Of a DNA stretch of 64,000 bases, positions 27,206 to 36,001 are shown one piece after another. Every line of letters begins with the position of its first letter. Position 1 is the first letter of the stretch. The notes under the pieces are model-generated. The model worked only from the letters and a program-made list of their open reading frames with translations. It made no database searches and was not told the origin of the DNA. The translations under genes were made by a program, and so were the position numbers. The stretch comes from Treponema sp. UBA4873 (GTDB lineage: Bacteria; Spirochaetota; Spirochaetia; Treponematales; Treponemataceae). Location of the stretch: positions 1-64,000 of the forward strand of contig DHDP01000009.1 of the NCBI GenBank assembly GCA_002399405.1, in the 5' to 3' direction.

Positions 27206-29017
27206 GACGCGCCCGCAGGCAAGTCCCCAGTTGTCGAAAGCGTATTCGTCGAGTACGCGCGCCGCATCCTCGAACTGCATTCCTTTATTTTTCCGAACAT
27301 ACGCCGCAAGTTCCGGTATTCCGTTTATGACGGACGCGCGGTTCGCAAGGTGCACGAAATAGTCCGCTACGTCCGGGAACGGCTGCTGCATGAGATACGC
27401 CATGAACTCGTTGTGCACGAGATATTCGTCGTTCATGTCGTAGTCGAGATCGGACTGCGTATGCCAGAATTTCGTGAGGAACTCGAGCGATTTCTGATCC
27501 ATCGTGTAGTACACGGCCGTCACCGCGTTGCGGAATTTCTCATCCGTGAAAAAAATGCCGTGCCAGCCTTCATGTGCGATAAACCTGCCGCGGAGCCACG
27601 ATGCCGAGCCCTGCGAGATCGATATGACGGCCCCCCTTCCCGCTTTATATCCGCTGCCGTCTTTTTCCATGACTTTGTTCGCAAGCAGAATGTCGCGGAG
27701 AAGGTATTCTTTCGTATTGAGCTCGAAATTTTCGCTTTGAGCTTTCGTAAAAAACGCAGCGAGCGTCTCCGCGCTGTAATCGTGGGCGTTGTATCCGTGC
27801 TTGTCCCGGAGAACCTCATCGCTCACAAGCGTTCCGCGGAAACCGGTTTTCTCCGCATAATATGCGAGGCGGCGGAAAAAATCGTTCTGCACGGCATAAT
27901 CGCGCGTGTCGAAAAACAGAACGCCGGGAAAACGGTTCCATTCGAACAATTCGTAATCAGGCGTGCGCCAGTTCCGCTGCGGCCAGTTCAGAATAAAACC
28001 GGGGTCAGTCTCGAACGGGACGAGCACAGGTTTCCCTGAATCAGTTATAAGGGCGCTGTCGCCGCGCATCATAATAAGGGAAACGACGTCATTTTTTCCG
28101 CCTTCAATTTCCGTACGGGCGAACGGATTAGTAAGCGCCGACGTGTGAATTTCAAGTTCGTCCGCACCCTTTACCCGGTACAGTGTATATTGTTCGCCGC
28201 CCGCATTCAGCAGAACGGAACGGGGCTCTTCCGCCGTACCGAAGTCGGCCGTTTCGCCGAACGACACGACAATCCGCGGCAGTACCGACGACGATGTATT
28301 CTGAGAAGGGAACACCATGGAAGCGCCCGAAAAATCAACCGATTGAGACAGCGCATTGACCTTTCCGCCTGTGGGCGCAAATCCGTAAAACGGCACTGCG
28401 CCCGATTTATTCCAGCCGACGGCCGCGCTTCTCACAGCCGCGTCCGTTACCGAAGCGGGAACAGCGGCGTAGACAAAAAATCCTTCGGGAAGAGTTCCGC
28501 CCTTTCCCGGCTCACTCTTCTGCACTGAAAGCGACAGTTCAAAATCAGTCATGTCGCGCAGGTCCGCGCTTACAAGCGGACGCTGCGCTATTTCCTTTTT
28601 CACCGAGCCGCGCTTTTCAAAATCGTCCTCGAAGAGGAAACCGTACATAAACGGGATTTCACCGCCTGAAACGGAAGCCCTGTATTTTCTGTCCTGCTTT
28701 ACCCGCACCCTCACAACCACTGCGGCGTCGCCGTTTTCTTCAAAATAAGAACGGAGTTTATTTTTCTGAAGCTGCGTGAATTTATAATATGCATAGCCTG
28801 ATTCAGGAGAAAGTGTGCGTGCGTTCGCATTGAGCGCATGAAGATGTCCCGGAACAGCGTGCATTTCGGACGGGAACGACAGCGTGACGGGAGCAGAAGA
28901 CGATACGTATTTTTTAAAAAGCATAGCCGCATCGAGGACAAGCAGCGTGCAGAGCAGTACCAGGATGATTTTCTGCTTTTTTGTTAAAGTCCGCCAGAAA
29001 TTTTTCAGGGATATCAT
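27191..29017 (-). CDS. Predicted membrane-anchored gluzincin-like metallopeptidase
   Basis: 608 residues. One N-terminal membrane anchor (KIILVLLCTLLVLDAAMLF, about 16-34) is followed by a long extracytoplasmic region. Near residue 480 there is a zinc-protease signature FIAHEGWHGIFF (HExxH), and about 55 residues later DEYLVHNEFMAYL offers the Glu expected as third ligand (N-E-x-x-A in gluzincins). I do not recognise the 470-residue N-terminal part, which is beta-rich. Inference: an envelope peptidase. The substrate is unknown. A TATATT box ends six bases before the ATG and no ribosome site is visible. Confidence 0.72.
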   Translation of the reverse strand: MISLKNFWRTLTKKQKIILVLLCTLLVLDAAMLFKKYVSSSAPVTLSFPSEMHAVPGHLHALNANARTLSPESGYAYYKFTQLQKNKLRSYFEENGDAAVVVRVRVKQDRKYRASVSGGEIPFMYGFLFEDDFEKRGSVKKEIAQRPLVSADLRDMTDFELSLSVQKSEPGKGGTLPEGFFVYAAVPASVTDAAVRSAAVGWNKSGAVPFYGFAPTGGKVNALSQSVDFSGASMVFPSQNTSSSVLPRIVVSFGETADFGTAEEPRSVLLNAGGEQYTLYRVKGADELEIHTSALTNPFARTEIEGGKNDVVSLIMMRGDSALITDSGKPVLVPFETDPGFILNWPQRNWRTPDYELFEWNRFPGVLFFDTRDYAVQNDFFRRLAYYAEKTGFRGTLVSDEVLRDKHGYNAHDYSAETLAAFFTKAQSENFELNTKEYLLRDILLANKVMEKDGSGYKAGRGAVISISQGSASWLRGRFIAHEGWHGIFFTDEKFRNAVTAVYYTMDQKSLEFLTKFWHTQSDLDYDMNDEYLVHNEFMAYLMQQPFPDVADYFVHLANRASVINGIPELAAYVRKNKGMQFEDAARVLDEYAFDNWGLACGRVSLVR

Positions 29018-29023
29018 AGCGTA

Positions 29024-29059
29024 AATATACTACCCTGTTCGGCCCAAAATTGCTATACT
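29024..29059. promoter_or_regulatory. Back-to-back -10 boxes between start codons 50 bp apart
   Basis: TATATT on the minus strand (29024-29029) ends six bases before the ATG at 29017. TATACT on the plus strand (29054-29059) ends seven bases before the ATG at 29067. Their -35 regions would overlap completely, so the two divergent genes should compete for RNA polymerase. No good -35 match was found for either. Confidence 0.45.
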
Positions 29060-29066
29060 GCTCACC

Positions 29067-29540
29067 ATGATTGTTTTTATCCCGCATCCGTCGGAAGCGC
29101 TGCTGCTCAGCCGGGCGCAGAAAGCGGTTCTCGCATCGCTCAACGAAAAGCGCGTATGCTGGTATCCGTGTTTTCCGCTCTGGGTCGTACCAGGCGATAC
29201 CGGCGCGGAAGCGGACGCCGCATCGTTCCGCAGTACGGCGTCGGCGTTGACAATATACGCACCGGAAATCAGCGGAAACCGGCTTTATTTTCCGGCTGAA
29301 CTGAACATGAAAAACGGGGAGACGCTGAAGGGAAAAATATGCGCGGGAAAAAAACAGGATGAGGACGCACCTCAGAATGATATGCCCGCCGGCGAATACA
29401 TTCCGGAAAACCACATTATGCCGGCAGCATTCCCGCTTGTCTGCCGGATATTCCGTGCGGCGGACGCGCAGTTCACACCGATTTCAGCAGACTGCCGCGA
29501 ATGGCGGGTCGCACGGTCGTTCTGGATAAAAAATAAATAA
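29067..29540 (+). CDS. Hypothetical protein (157 aa)
   Basis: No family recognised. There is no signal peptide or membrane segment. The opening MIVFIPHPSEALLLSRAQKAVL and the motif C-W-Y-P-C-F-P-L-W are distinctive and could help a profile search. It lies divergently from the predicted metallopeptidase with only 49 bases between the start codons. Its 3' end is followed by the dispersed palindromic terminator copy shared with the convergent ilvN gene. The reading frame is well formed, with codon use like its neighbours, which supports a real gene. Confidence 0.65.
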   Translation: MIVFIPHPSEALLLSRAQKAVLASLNEKRVCWYPCFPLWVVPGDTGAEADAASFRSTASALTIYAPEISGNRLYFPAELNMKNGETLKGKICAGKKQDEDAPQNDMPAGEYIPENHIMPAAFPLVCRIFRAADAQFTPISADCREWRVARSFWIKNK

Positions 29541-29547
29541 TGGTCAT

Positions 29548-29572
29548 CTCTGCAAACTGAAGTTTTCAGAGG
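29548..29572. terminator. Dispersed palindromic element, copy 1 (bidirectional terminator)
   Basis: CTCTGCAAAC / GTTTTCAGAG stem with one mismatch around a TGAA loop, between the convergent genes at 29540 and 29583. Its reverse complement closely matches the element at 41098-41123, including flanking bases (aggAAACCTCTgAAAACTTC versus agGGAACCTCTaAAAACTTC). Confidence 0.65.
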
Positions 29573-29582
29573 TTTCCTGATA

Positions 29583-30074
29583 TTATTTCAGGACCTTCTC
29601 GCCGCGTTCCATCGCGTTCAGGCCGGTCTTTGCAAACTCAAGGATGCCGAACGGTTCAAGCAGCCTGATGAGGCTCGCAATTTTTTCTTCGCTTCCCGTC
29701 GACTCGACTATTACGGAGTTGATTCCGACGTCGACAATATGCGCGCGGAAAATGTCGCACGTCTCGATGATGACGGCGCGGTTTTCACCGCTTGCCTTTA
29801 CTTTCACGAGCGCCATTTCACGTTCGCATGTCTTCGCTGAATCGCAGTGCTGAATGGAAATAACTTCGACGAGCTTGGAAAGCTGCTTCTCTATCTGCTC
29901 GAGGATATACTCGTCCCCCTTTACGACGATTGTCATGCGTGACTGTCCCGGATTGCCCGTCTCGCACACGGTAAGAGAATCAATATTGTATCCCCTTCGG
30001 CTGAACAATCCCGAAACACGGCTCAGAACACCTGCGTGATTTTCGACTAAAACGGACAAAACGTAGCTTTCCAT
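29583..30074 (-). CDS. ilvN: Acetolactate synthase small (regulatory) subunit
   Basis: 163 residues. The N-terminal ACT domain is typical (YVLSVLVENHAGVLSRVSGLFSRRGYNIDSL, with GNPGQSRMTIVV), followed by the conserved second half (EMALVKVKASGENRAVIIE, FRAHIVDVG). It binds branched-chain amino acids, mainly valine, and regulates acetohydroxyacid synthase. The start at 30074 is supported by GGAG six bases upstream. It is the last gene of the thrA / DAHPS-PDT / ilvN operon. The catalytic large subunit is not in this window, so this regulatory subunit is separated from its partner. Confidence 0.93.
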   Translation of the reverse strand: MESYVLSVLVENHAGVLSRVSGLFSRRGYNIDSLTVCETGNPGQSRMTIVVKGDEYILEQIEKQLSKLVEVISIQHCDSAKTCEREMALVKVKASGENRAVIIETCDIFRAHIVDVGINSVIVESTGSEEKIASLIRLLEPFGILEFAKTGLNAMERGEKVLK

Positions 30075-30096
30075 ATTTTTCTCCAAATCAGTAATT

Positions 30097-32076
30097 TCAA
30101 ATGCTTTTTTCGGCTTCGGCATAAACGCCCAGAAGGCGCACGTCGTCAGCCTGCATTTTAAGCGCCGTCATGACGCTGTTGACATACTCTACGGCGTCGG
30201 CGCCCGTCGTCTGCAGCGAAGCGTCGGCATAAAAGCGATAACGCCACGGCTGTCCCTGAATCGGGCGCGACTCGAGCCGGGTAAGGTTAAGCTTGAACGA
30301 CTGGAACACACCGAGGCCTGCATACAGCGCACCGGGTTCATTTTTTACGCAGAACATGAACGACGCCATGTTGGGATTGAGCCCCGCCGCGCAACGGCAG
30401 TTGTCGGCCATCTGTTTCACTTCCGTCATGTCGGTAAAATGATTTGCCGCAATGACGACGAATCTCGTGTAGTTCGCAGGATCATCTTCGATGTTTTCCT
30501 GAATAACGTCAAGTTTATAATACGACGCGTTTATTCCGCTCGCAATAGCGGCGTTTTTTCCCGAACCGGAATTCGCCACTTCGCTTGCCGCAGTGGAAGT
30601 GGAAACGCAGTCTATCCTGTTCCATTCGGGATGCTGCGCAAGGAATTTCGAACACTGGCTCAGAGCCTGCGGATGCGAATACACCGTTTTAATCGTATCA
30701 AGCGACGCGCCTTTTACGCCGAGCAGTGAATGCTGAACCCGAAGATGAACGGCGCCGACGATGCTCACGTCTTCAAACTGCGTGAGGTTGTCGTAATTTT
30801 CGAACACCGAACCTGCGAGCGTGTTTTCAATCGGCACTATGCCGTAGTCCGCCCGTCCGTCGGCGACTTTCTGGAAAACCTCGCGGAACGAGTCGACGGG
30901 CAGTGCGGTAACTTCCGCATCGAAATAGCGGCCGATTGCCTGCTCCGCAAAAGCGCCGCGCTTTCCGCTGTACGCGCAGACGACACCCTCGTGTGCGGAC
31001 GACTTCGCATCCGCAATTTTCACCGGAGTTTCTATGCTGCGCAGGTGCGTGACTGATTTTCCGACGACGGGAGCCATAGCTTCAATGTCGCGCATGAGTT
31101 TGTCGAACTGTTCGGGATACAAAGACTGCGCCCCGTCCGAGAGCGCCTTGTCAGGATTGCAGTGCACTTCCACGATAATTCCGTCGGCTCCGGCCGCAAT
31201 CGCGGCAAGACCCATCGGTGACACCTTGTCGCGGATGCCGACCGCGTGACTCGGGTCCACGATGATAGGCAGATGCGTCATGCCGCGCAGCACGGGGATT
31301 GCGGAAAGATCAAGCGTATTGCGCGTCGCACGTTCGTACGTGCGGATGCCGCGCTCGCACAGAATTACTTTGTCAGTTCCCGACGAAAGCAGATATTCCG
31401 CCGACATGAGCCATTCTTCAATCGTCGCGGAAATTCCGCGCTTTAAGATGACGGGCTTCCCTAGTTTTCCGAGCCGCTTTAAAAGTTCGAAGTTCTGCAT
31501 GTTCCGCGCGCCGACCTGATACACGTCCACGCCGTGGTCTTCCATCGTCTGAAGGAATTCCGCCGCGACGACTTCGGTCACGACAGGCATGCCGTACTTA
31601 TCGCCCGCTTCCTTTAATAATTTCAGCCCCTCTTCTCCGAGTCCCTGAAACGCATACGGAGACGTGCGCGGTTTATACGCGCCGCCCCTGAGCATCGCCG
31701 CCCCGCTCCCGCTCACTCTCGCGGCGACGGACAGCATCTGCTCGCGCGTCTCGACCGCGCACGGGCCTGCAATTGCGACGATGCGCTGGCCGCCTACGCG
31801 GATAATCTGCGAGCGGTTCGTCGGAATTTCCACAATGGTGTTCTCAGGTTTGAACTCGCGGCTCGCCATCTTGTACGGTTTGGAAATGGGAATGACGCGC
31901 TCCACGCCCGGAAGAATTTCGACTTCGCGCGGATCAACTTTCAGTTTTCCGACGGCGGCGATGATAGTCTCTTCCTCACCCTTTATTTCATTCGTTCTGA
32001 AATTGTTCTGCGTAAGATAGTCGGTGAGCTTCTGCCGCTCATCAGACGTGATATTCTGTTTTAAAACAATGACCAT
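30097..32076 (-). CDS. Fused DAHP synthase (type I-beta) and prephenate dehydratase
   Basis: 659 residues. Residues 1-65 are a ferredoxin-like regulatory cap and about 95-345 a DAHP synthase barrel of the Thermotoga type (IAGPCAVET, LRGGAYKPRTSPYAFQGLG, ILCERGIRTYERATRNTLD, VDPSHAVG). After a linker, about 370-550 is prephenate dehydratase (YSGKRGAFAEQA, VPIENTLAGSV, YSHPQALSQC, then NYTRFVVIA), followed by a C-terminal ACT domain with the Phe-binding NEPGALYAGL and LTRLESRP. It thus joins the first step of the shikimate pathway to the phenylalanine branch. No chorismate mutase domain is present. It lies 19 bases downstream of thrA. Confidence 0.93.
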   Translation of the reverse strand: MVIVLKQNITSDERQKLTDYLTQNNFRTNEIKGEEETIIAAVGKLKVDPREVEILPGVERVIPISKPYKMASREFKPENTIVEIPTNRSQIIRVGGQRIVAIAGPCAVETREQMLSVAARVSGSGAAMLRGGAYKPRTSPYAFQGLGEEGLKLLKEAGDKYGMPVVTEVVAAEFLQTMEDHGVDVYQVGARNMQNFELLKRLGKLGKPVILKRGISATIEEWLMSAEYLLSSGTDKVILCERGIRTYERATRNTLDLSAIPVLRGMTHLPIIVDPSHAVGIRDKVSPMGLAAIAAGADGIIVEVHCNPDKALSDGAQSLYPEQFDKLMRDIEAMAPVVGKSVTHLRSIETPVKIADAKSSAHEGVVCAYSGKRGAFAEQAIGRYFDAEVTALPVDSFREVFQKVADGRADYGIVPIENTLAGSVFENYDNLTQFEDVSIVGAVHLRVQHSLLGVKGASLDTIKTVYSHPQALSQCSKFLAQHPEWNRIDCVSTSTAASEVANSGSGKNAAIASGINASYYKLDVIQENIEDDPANYTRFVVIAANHFTDMTEVKQMADNCRCAAGLNPNMASFMFCVKNEPGALYAGLGVFQSFKLNLTRLESRPIQGQPWRYRFYADASLQTTGADAVEYVNSVMTALKMQADDVRLLGVYAEAEKSI

Positions 32077-32095
32077 TGCAATCTCCTGCCCTTAC

Positions 32096-34591
32096 CTATT
32101 TTTCCGGATTGAAGCTTACGGTACGAAGGATGTCCCCGAACACGCCGGCAGCCGTAACGCCCGCACCGGCGCCGTATCCGCGTACGGTAAGCGGAATGGG
32201 ATTGTACCGTTCGGTGTGAAATACGAACGCGTTCTCGCCGCCCTTCACACCGTAAAGCGGATCGTCGTGTCCGACTTCGAGCATGCCGACGCTGTATGTG
32301 CCGTTTCCTATGGAAGCGCCCATGCGGAGCACTTTGCCTTCCTTTTTAAGGTCCTCAATCTTCTTCCTGAAATACCCGTCAATCTGCGGAAGTTTCGCCA
32401 TAAACTCCTCGACTGTACCCGTCGAATCGAACGAATCGGGAAATACCTTATATATAGTAATATTCTCAAGTTCTATCTCCGCACCGGCTTCCCGTGCGAT
32501 GATGAGCGCCTTACGCGCAACATCCATGCCGTTAAGATCGTCGCGCGGATCAGGCTCGGTAAACCGGAGCTCCTTCGCTTCCTTCACGGCCTGACTGAAC
32601 GGAACGTCCTCGTCGAGCCGCCCGAAAATATACGAAAGCGAACCCGACATGATTCCCGTAAAGCCTATGAGCTTGTCGCCGCTCTTGAACAGATTCTGCA
32701 GCGTATCGATGATCGGAAGCCCCGCTCCGACGTTCGTTTCATACAGGAAGCGGCGGCGCATGAGGTTAGCCGTTCTGCGCAGTTCGTGATAGTATTCTAT
32801 TTTCATCGAATTCGCGCGTTTGTTCGGCGTTACAACGGACATGCCGGCCTTGAAAAGGTCGACGTAGCGTTCAGGCAGATCGTACGAAGCAGTGCAATCG
32901 ACGAACACGGGATTGAGCGGTTTCGTCTCCTTTACAAATTTAACAATTTCATCGACGCTGGATTTAACATTCGACTTTCTCACATCCTCGCGCCAGTTTG
33001 CGAGTTCGAGTCCGTCAGGATTCATAATCATGCCGTCTATCGTCGAGATTGCCATGACTTTGATGTCCACGTTCTCCGAAAGGAGTTTGTCGTGCTGATC
33101 GCGTATCTGGTCTATGAGCGTGCCGCCGATCGTGCCTGCCCCGAACGCAAATACTTCTATCGATTGGGCCGTATTGAAAAAGAAGCGGTGCGTCGCGCGT
33201 ACAGCCGTATCGCCGTATTCGCCCTTTATGACGCAGGAAATACACCGCTCCGACGATCCCTGCGCGATTGCCAGAATGTTCACGTCCTGCGACGCAAGAG
33301 CCGCGAAAAAGCGCGAGGCGACTCCCCGCTTTTTTATCATATTGTCTCCTACGATTGAAACGATTGCGCAGCTTTTGTGTACTTCGACGGGATTGACGAC
33401 GCCGTCGCGTATCTCAAGGTCAAACTCCGCTTTCAGCGTGTCGACCGCACGGTCAGCTTCCGAGTCCCTGATGCAGAACGAGATGGTATATTCTGATGAA
33501 GACTGCGTAATAAGAAGGATGGAAATTGAAGCGCGGGAAACGGCGGCGAATATTCTGCTCGCCATTCCGCTTCTGCCGCGCATCCCCGTGCCGCTTACGC
33601 TTATCATGGCGGTATTCTTGAGACTGGAAATACCGCATACGTCGCCGACTTTCTTTTCGCTTTCAAACGGCCCGCGCCCGATGCGTGTGCCGCGTGCTTC
33701 GGGCCGGTGGCTGTTGAGACTCCACGCCTCTATATTTTTCGCCGCAAGCGGTGCAAGCGTCTTCGGATGAAGGACTTTGCTTCCGAAAAATGCAAGTTCA
33801 ATCGCTTCCTCATAACTCATATCGTCCACCAGGATGGCGTCCTTTACGACGCGCGGATCAGCAGTATATATGCCGTCCACATCAGTCCAGAATTCGACTT
33901 TCGCAGCTCCGAGCGACGCCCCGATGATGGCGGCGGAAAAGTCGGAGCCGTTGCGGCCGAGCAGTCCCGGAACAGGCTGACGACCAGTGCCTCCTGTCCA
34001 CGAGCACACAAATCCGGGGAACAGGAGGATGCGTGTCTGCGTCTGGCTCTCTCCGTCGCGGAACGGAAGAACCGACTCCGCGCATTTCGTATAATCGGGG
34101 TCGCCCTCTTTCTGGCTTCCCGTCGTAAATATGAACCTGCGCGAATCGAGCAGAATCACGCTCTGTTTCTCCGCAAGAAGTACTGATTCCATAATCGGAG
34201 CGGAAAGGAGCTCTCCCATGCCCATGATGCGGCAGTGTACCGTGTCGGGACATTCGCCGAACGAGACGCAGCCGGTAAGAAGCTTTTCGTATTCGACGAA
34301 CGTCGGTTCAAGGCGCTTCATAACCGACGCTGCATCAAAATCGGGAAGTTTCGACTGAAGTTCGGCGCAGATTTCAGCATGAATATTCCTGAGATTCTGT
34401 ATGAACTTGTCGGGCTGAGTACCGGCGACGCATGAATCGATGCTTTCCTGCAGTCCGTTGGAGACACCCGCAACCGCAGAAACGACGACGCTCAGGCGGT
34501 CTGCCCCGGCACGGGCGACGATAATGTCGGCAGATGCAAGGATGCGGCGTGCGCTTTCCATCGATGTGCCGCCGAACTTTAGTGTTATCAT
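32096..34591 (-). CDS. thrA: Bifunctional aspartokinase / homoserine dehydrogenase
   Basis: 831 residues, the normal length for the fused enzyme. The aspartokinase starts with ITLKFGGTSMES and contains GRNGSDFSAAIIGASL and FWTDVDGIYTADPR. Two ACT regulatory segments follow (MISVSGTGMRGRSGMASRIF, AIVSIVGDNMIKKRGVASRFF). The homoserine dehydrogenase half starts near 465 (FAFGAGTIGGTLIDQI) and contains VDCTAS, TPNKRANS, ETNVGAGLPIIDTL, GIMSGSLSYIF and TEPDPRDDLNGMDVARK. It catalyses the first and third steps from aspartate to threonine and methionine. First gene of the operon; AAGGAG lies upstream of the ATG and a sigma-70-type promoter is further upstream. Confidence 0.96.
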   Translation of the reverse strand: MITLKFGGTSMESARRILASADIIVARAGADRLSVVVSAVAGVSNGLQESIDSCVAGTQPDKFIQNLRNIHAEICAELQSKLPDFDAASVMKRLEPTFVEYEKLLTGCVSFGECPDTVHCRIMGMGELLSAPIMESVLLAEKQSVILLDSRRFIFTTGSQKEGDPDYTKCAESVLPFRDGESQTQTRILLFPGFVCSWTGGTGRQPVPGLLGRNGSDFSAAIIGASLGAAKVEFWTDVDGIYTADPRVVKDAILVDDMSYEEAIELAFFGSKVLHPKTLAPLAAKNIEAWSLNSHRPEARGTRIGRGPFESEKKVGDVCGISSLKNTAMISVSGTGMRGRSGMASRIFAAVSRASISILLITQSSSEYTISFCIRDSEADRAVDTLKAEFDLEIRDGVVNPVEVHKSCAIVSIVGDNMIKKRGVASRFFAALASQDVNILAIAQGSSERCISCVIKGEYGDTAVRATHRFFFNTAQSIEVFAFGAGTIGGTLIDQIRDQHDKLLSENVDIKVMAISTIDGMIMNPDGLELANWREDVRKSNVKSSVDEIVKFVKETKPLNPVFVDCTASYDLPERYVDLFKAGMSVVTPNKRANSMKIEYYHELRRTANLMRRRFLYETNVGAGLPIIDTLQNLFKSGDKLIGFTGIMSGSLSYIFGRLDEDVPFSQAVKEAKELRFTEPDPRDDLNGMDVARKALIIAREAGAEIELENITIYKVFPDSFDSTGTVEEFMAKLPQIDGYFRKKIEDLKKEGKVLRMGASIGNGTYSVGMLEVGHDDPLYGVKGGENAFVFHTERYNPIPLTVRGYGAGAGVTAAGVFGDILRTVSFNPEK

Positions 34592-34634
34592 ATATTTGTT
34601 GCTCCTTAAGAGAATTCAGTATATATAATATTTC

Positions 34635-34663
34635 ATACTACCAGAAATGTTCGTATGACTCAA
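34635..34663 (-). promoter_or_regulatory. Promoter of the thrA amino-acid operon
   Basis: On the minus strand: TTGAGT (34658-34663), a 17-bp spacer, TAGTAT (34635-34640). It leaves a leader of about 35 bases containing AAGGAG before thrA. No leader peptide or attenuator hairpin was seen. Confidence 0.55.
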
Positions 34664-34688
34664 TAGACTGTTTCAAAAACGACCGGAG

Positions 34689-34717
34689 TTGACCCCCTGC
34701 ACGGAAATCAGTATATT
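34689..34717 (+). promoter_or_regulatory. Strong promoter, leaderless start for the 34725 gene
   Basis: TTGACC (34689-34694), a 17-bp spacer, TATATT (34712-34717), then GCAAAGT and the ATG at 34725. It is the best-formed example of the short promoter-to-ATG spacing in this window, and it rules out translation starting at the TTG that lies in the -35 box. Confidence 0.7.
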
Positions 34718-34724
34718 GCAAAGT

Positions 34725-35096
34725 ATGCGACGGACTGAAAAACAGCGGTCAATTTTAATCGCCCTCGTTTTCATCTTCCTCTGCGCTCAGGCATATTCCA
34801 TAGTTGTAAAAGCAAATTCCTGGAAATCGGCTTCAGAGCAGGCAAGGGAGTCGTATCTCTCCGACGGGAACGACAGGCCGCTCTCGCTTCCCGAATGTAT
34901 TTCAGGTACGCACGCAGGACTTTCCGACGACACTTCATCGACTGTATTTCTCTCTGCATATGTGCCGGATACGATAATCAGGATTCCTGAAACATATAAG
35001 AAATTTTTCTTCGATATTCCTCCCGAACGGACAGTCATAACGAAATACCGCAGATTGGTCATTGCCATCCAGACTGTAAAAAAGTCCTTTCCTTGA
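34725..35096 (+). CDS. Small exported or membrane-anchored hypothetical protein
   Basis: 123 residues. A positively charged N-terminus (MRRTEKQR) is followed by a hydrophobic segment (SILIALVFIFLCAQAYSIVV), a signal peptide or anchor, and then a polar extracytoplasmic domain of about 90 residues with two Cys at most. No family recognised. The start at 34725 is set by the promoter whose TATATT ends seven bases upstream. It is the first gene of a close-packed series on the same strand that leads through an EIIA-like gene and another small membrane protein to the SecA-family ATPase. Confidence 0.65.
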   Translation: MRRTEKQRSILIALVFIFLCAQAYSIVVKANSWKSASEQARESYLSDGNDRPLSLPECISGTHAGLSDDTSSTVFLSAYVPDTIIRIPETYKKFFFDIPPERTVITKYRRLVIAIQTVKKSFP

Positions 35097-35139
35097 ATCA
35101 GTTTATTTACTGCTTTTTATTTTTTCACAAGGAATTAGT

Positions 35140-35583
35140 ATGGATTCACAATTTCATGGCTGGCTTCTGCCCTCTTCTGTCACAGCAGAACTTGAAGACG
35201 GGAACGACAAGGACATTCTTAATCAGCTCATTCAGCTGCTCGAAAAAACAGGCTGCGTCACCGACAGAGAACGCGTGCTGAACGACATCATTGCGCGGGA
35301 AAAAAACGGCAGAACGGAGATATCCGACGGTATTATTGTTCCTCATGCAAAAAGCGCGGGAGTTTCCTCACTGTGCGGTGCGGCCGGCATCGTCAATCAC
35401 AAAACCATATATATGATGATTGTCTGGCCGGAGAACACGGCATCGTGTCTGAAACATCTCTCCGCCCTTATCGAAATCCTGCTCAGCTCAAAGGCAGATC
35501 GGGTACTTCTCGCTTCTGAAAACGACACTGACGTATACAACTGTCTCACAGCGAATCTGAAGCAGTACGGCATTTCGTGCTGA
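35140..35583 (+). CDS. PTS EIIA type-2 domain protein (PtsN-like)
   Basis: 147 residues, matching a single fructose/mannitol-type EIIA domain. The segment SDGIIVPHAKSAGV carries the phospho-accepting His69 in the usual P-H-A/T-R position, and the C-terminal helix (LKHLSALIEILLSSKADRVLL) fits the family (L-x-x-L-A-x-x-L). It lacks transport domains, so it is more likely regulatory, like PtsN. AAGGAA precedes the ATG. It sits between two small membrane or exported proteins, 43 bases after the first and 15 before the next. Confidence 0.82.
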   Translation: MDSQFHGWLLPSSVTAELEDGNDKDILNQLIQLLEKTGCVTDRERVLNDIIAREKNGRTEISDGIIVPHAKSAGVSSLCGAAGIVNHKTIYMMIVWPENTASCLKHLSALIEILLSSKADRVLLASENDTDVYNCLTANLKQYGISC

Positions 35584-35598
35584 TAAAGGCAGTCATAT

Positions 35599-35949
35599 AT
35601 GTTTTTCCGCCGCCTGCTGCTTGTTCTTCTCTTTCCCTTTCCGTTTCTCTGCATGTTTTATGGTGCGTACTCATCAGACAGCAGAGCATACTGCAGCGGA
35701 CACGGCAGCGGAAGCAGCGAATTTCTCACCAGGACACATGACGCTCTTGTTCCGCTTGTAACAAGCGGTTCCGAATATACTGCAGAGAAACAAATCAGGC
35801 TGCAGAAGAATTTCGCTTCCGGTACGGAACCGTTTTATTTTCATGTATCGTTAATTATTCTTTCCTTATCCGTCGTCTTCGTCTCGTGTATACATCATTT
35901 TGCGGACAAATATCTCCGCTGCGTCATTTTTCTTGAAACACTGAAATAA
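35599..35949 (+). CDS. Small membrane protein, two segments
   Basis: 116 residues. Hydrophobic segments at about 5-22 (LLLVLLFPFPFLCMFYGAY) and 81-100 (VSLIILSLSVVFVSCIHHF) bracket a polar loop of about 55 residues, suggesting a signal or first transmembrane helix, an extracytoplasmic loop and a second helix. No family recognised. The ribosome site is weak (AAAGGC). It lies immediately upstream of the SecA-family gene, 52 bases away, and could be an accessory membrane partner for it, but that is only inference from position. Confidence 0.6.
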   Translation: MFFRRLLLVLLFPFPFLCMFYGAYSSDSRAYCSGHGSGSSEFLTRTHDALVPLVTSGSEYTAEKQIRLQKNFASGTEPFYFHVSLIILSLSVVFVSCIHHFADKYLRCVIFLETLK

Positions 35950-36001
35950 TCCTCCTGAATAATTATTTTTCTCAATTTATTTTATCGCGGAGGATAGTAT
36001 T

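Noticed and set aside
29583..34591. Leader-peptide attenuator upstream of thrA
   Set aside because: The leader is only about 35 bases long, with no Thr/Ile-rich short ORF or competing hairpins.
34689..34724. Upstream TTG start for the small exported protein
   Set aside because: The TTG is the first half of the -35 box (TTGACC); the promoter and signal-peptide layout favour the ATG at 34725.
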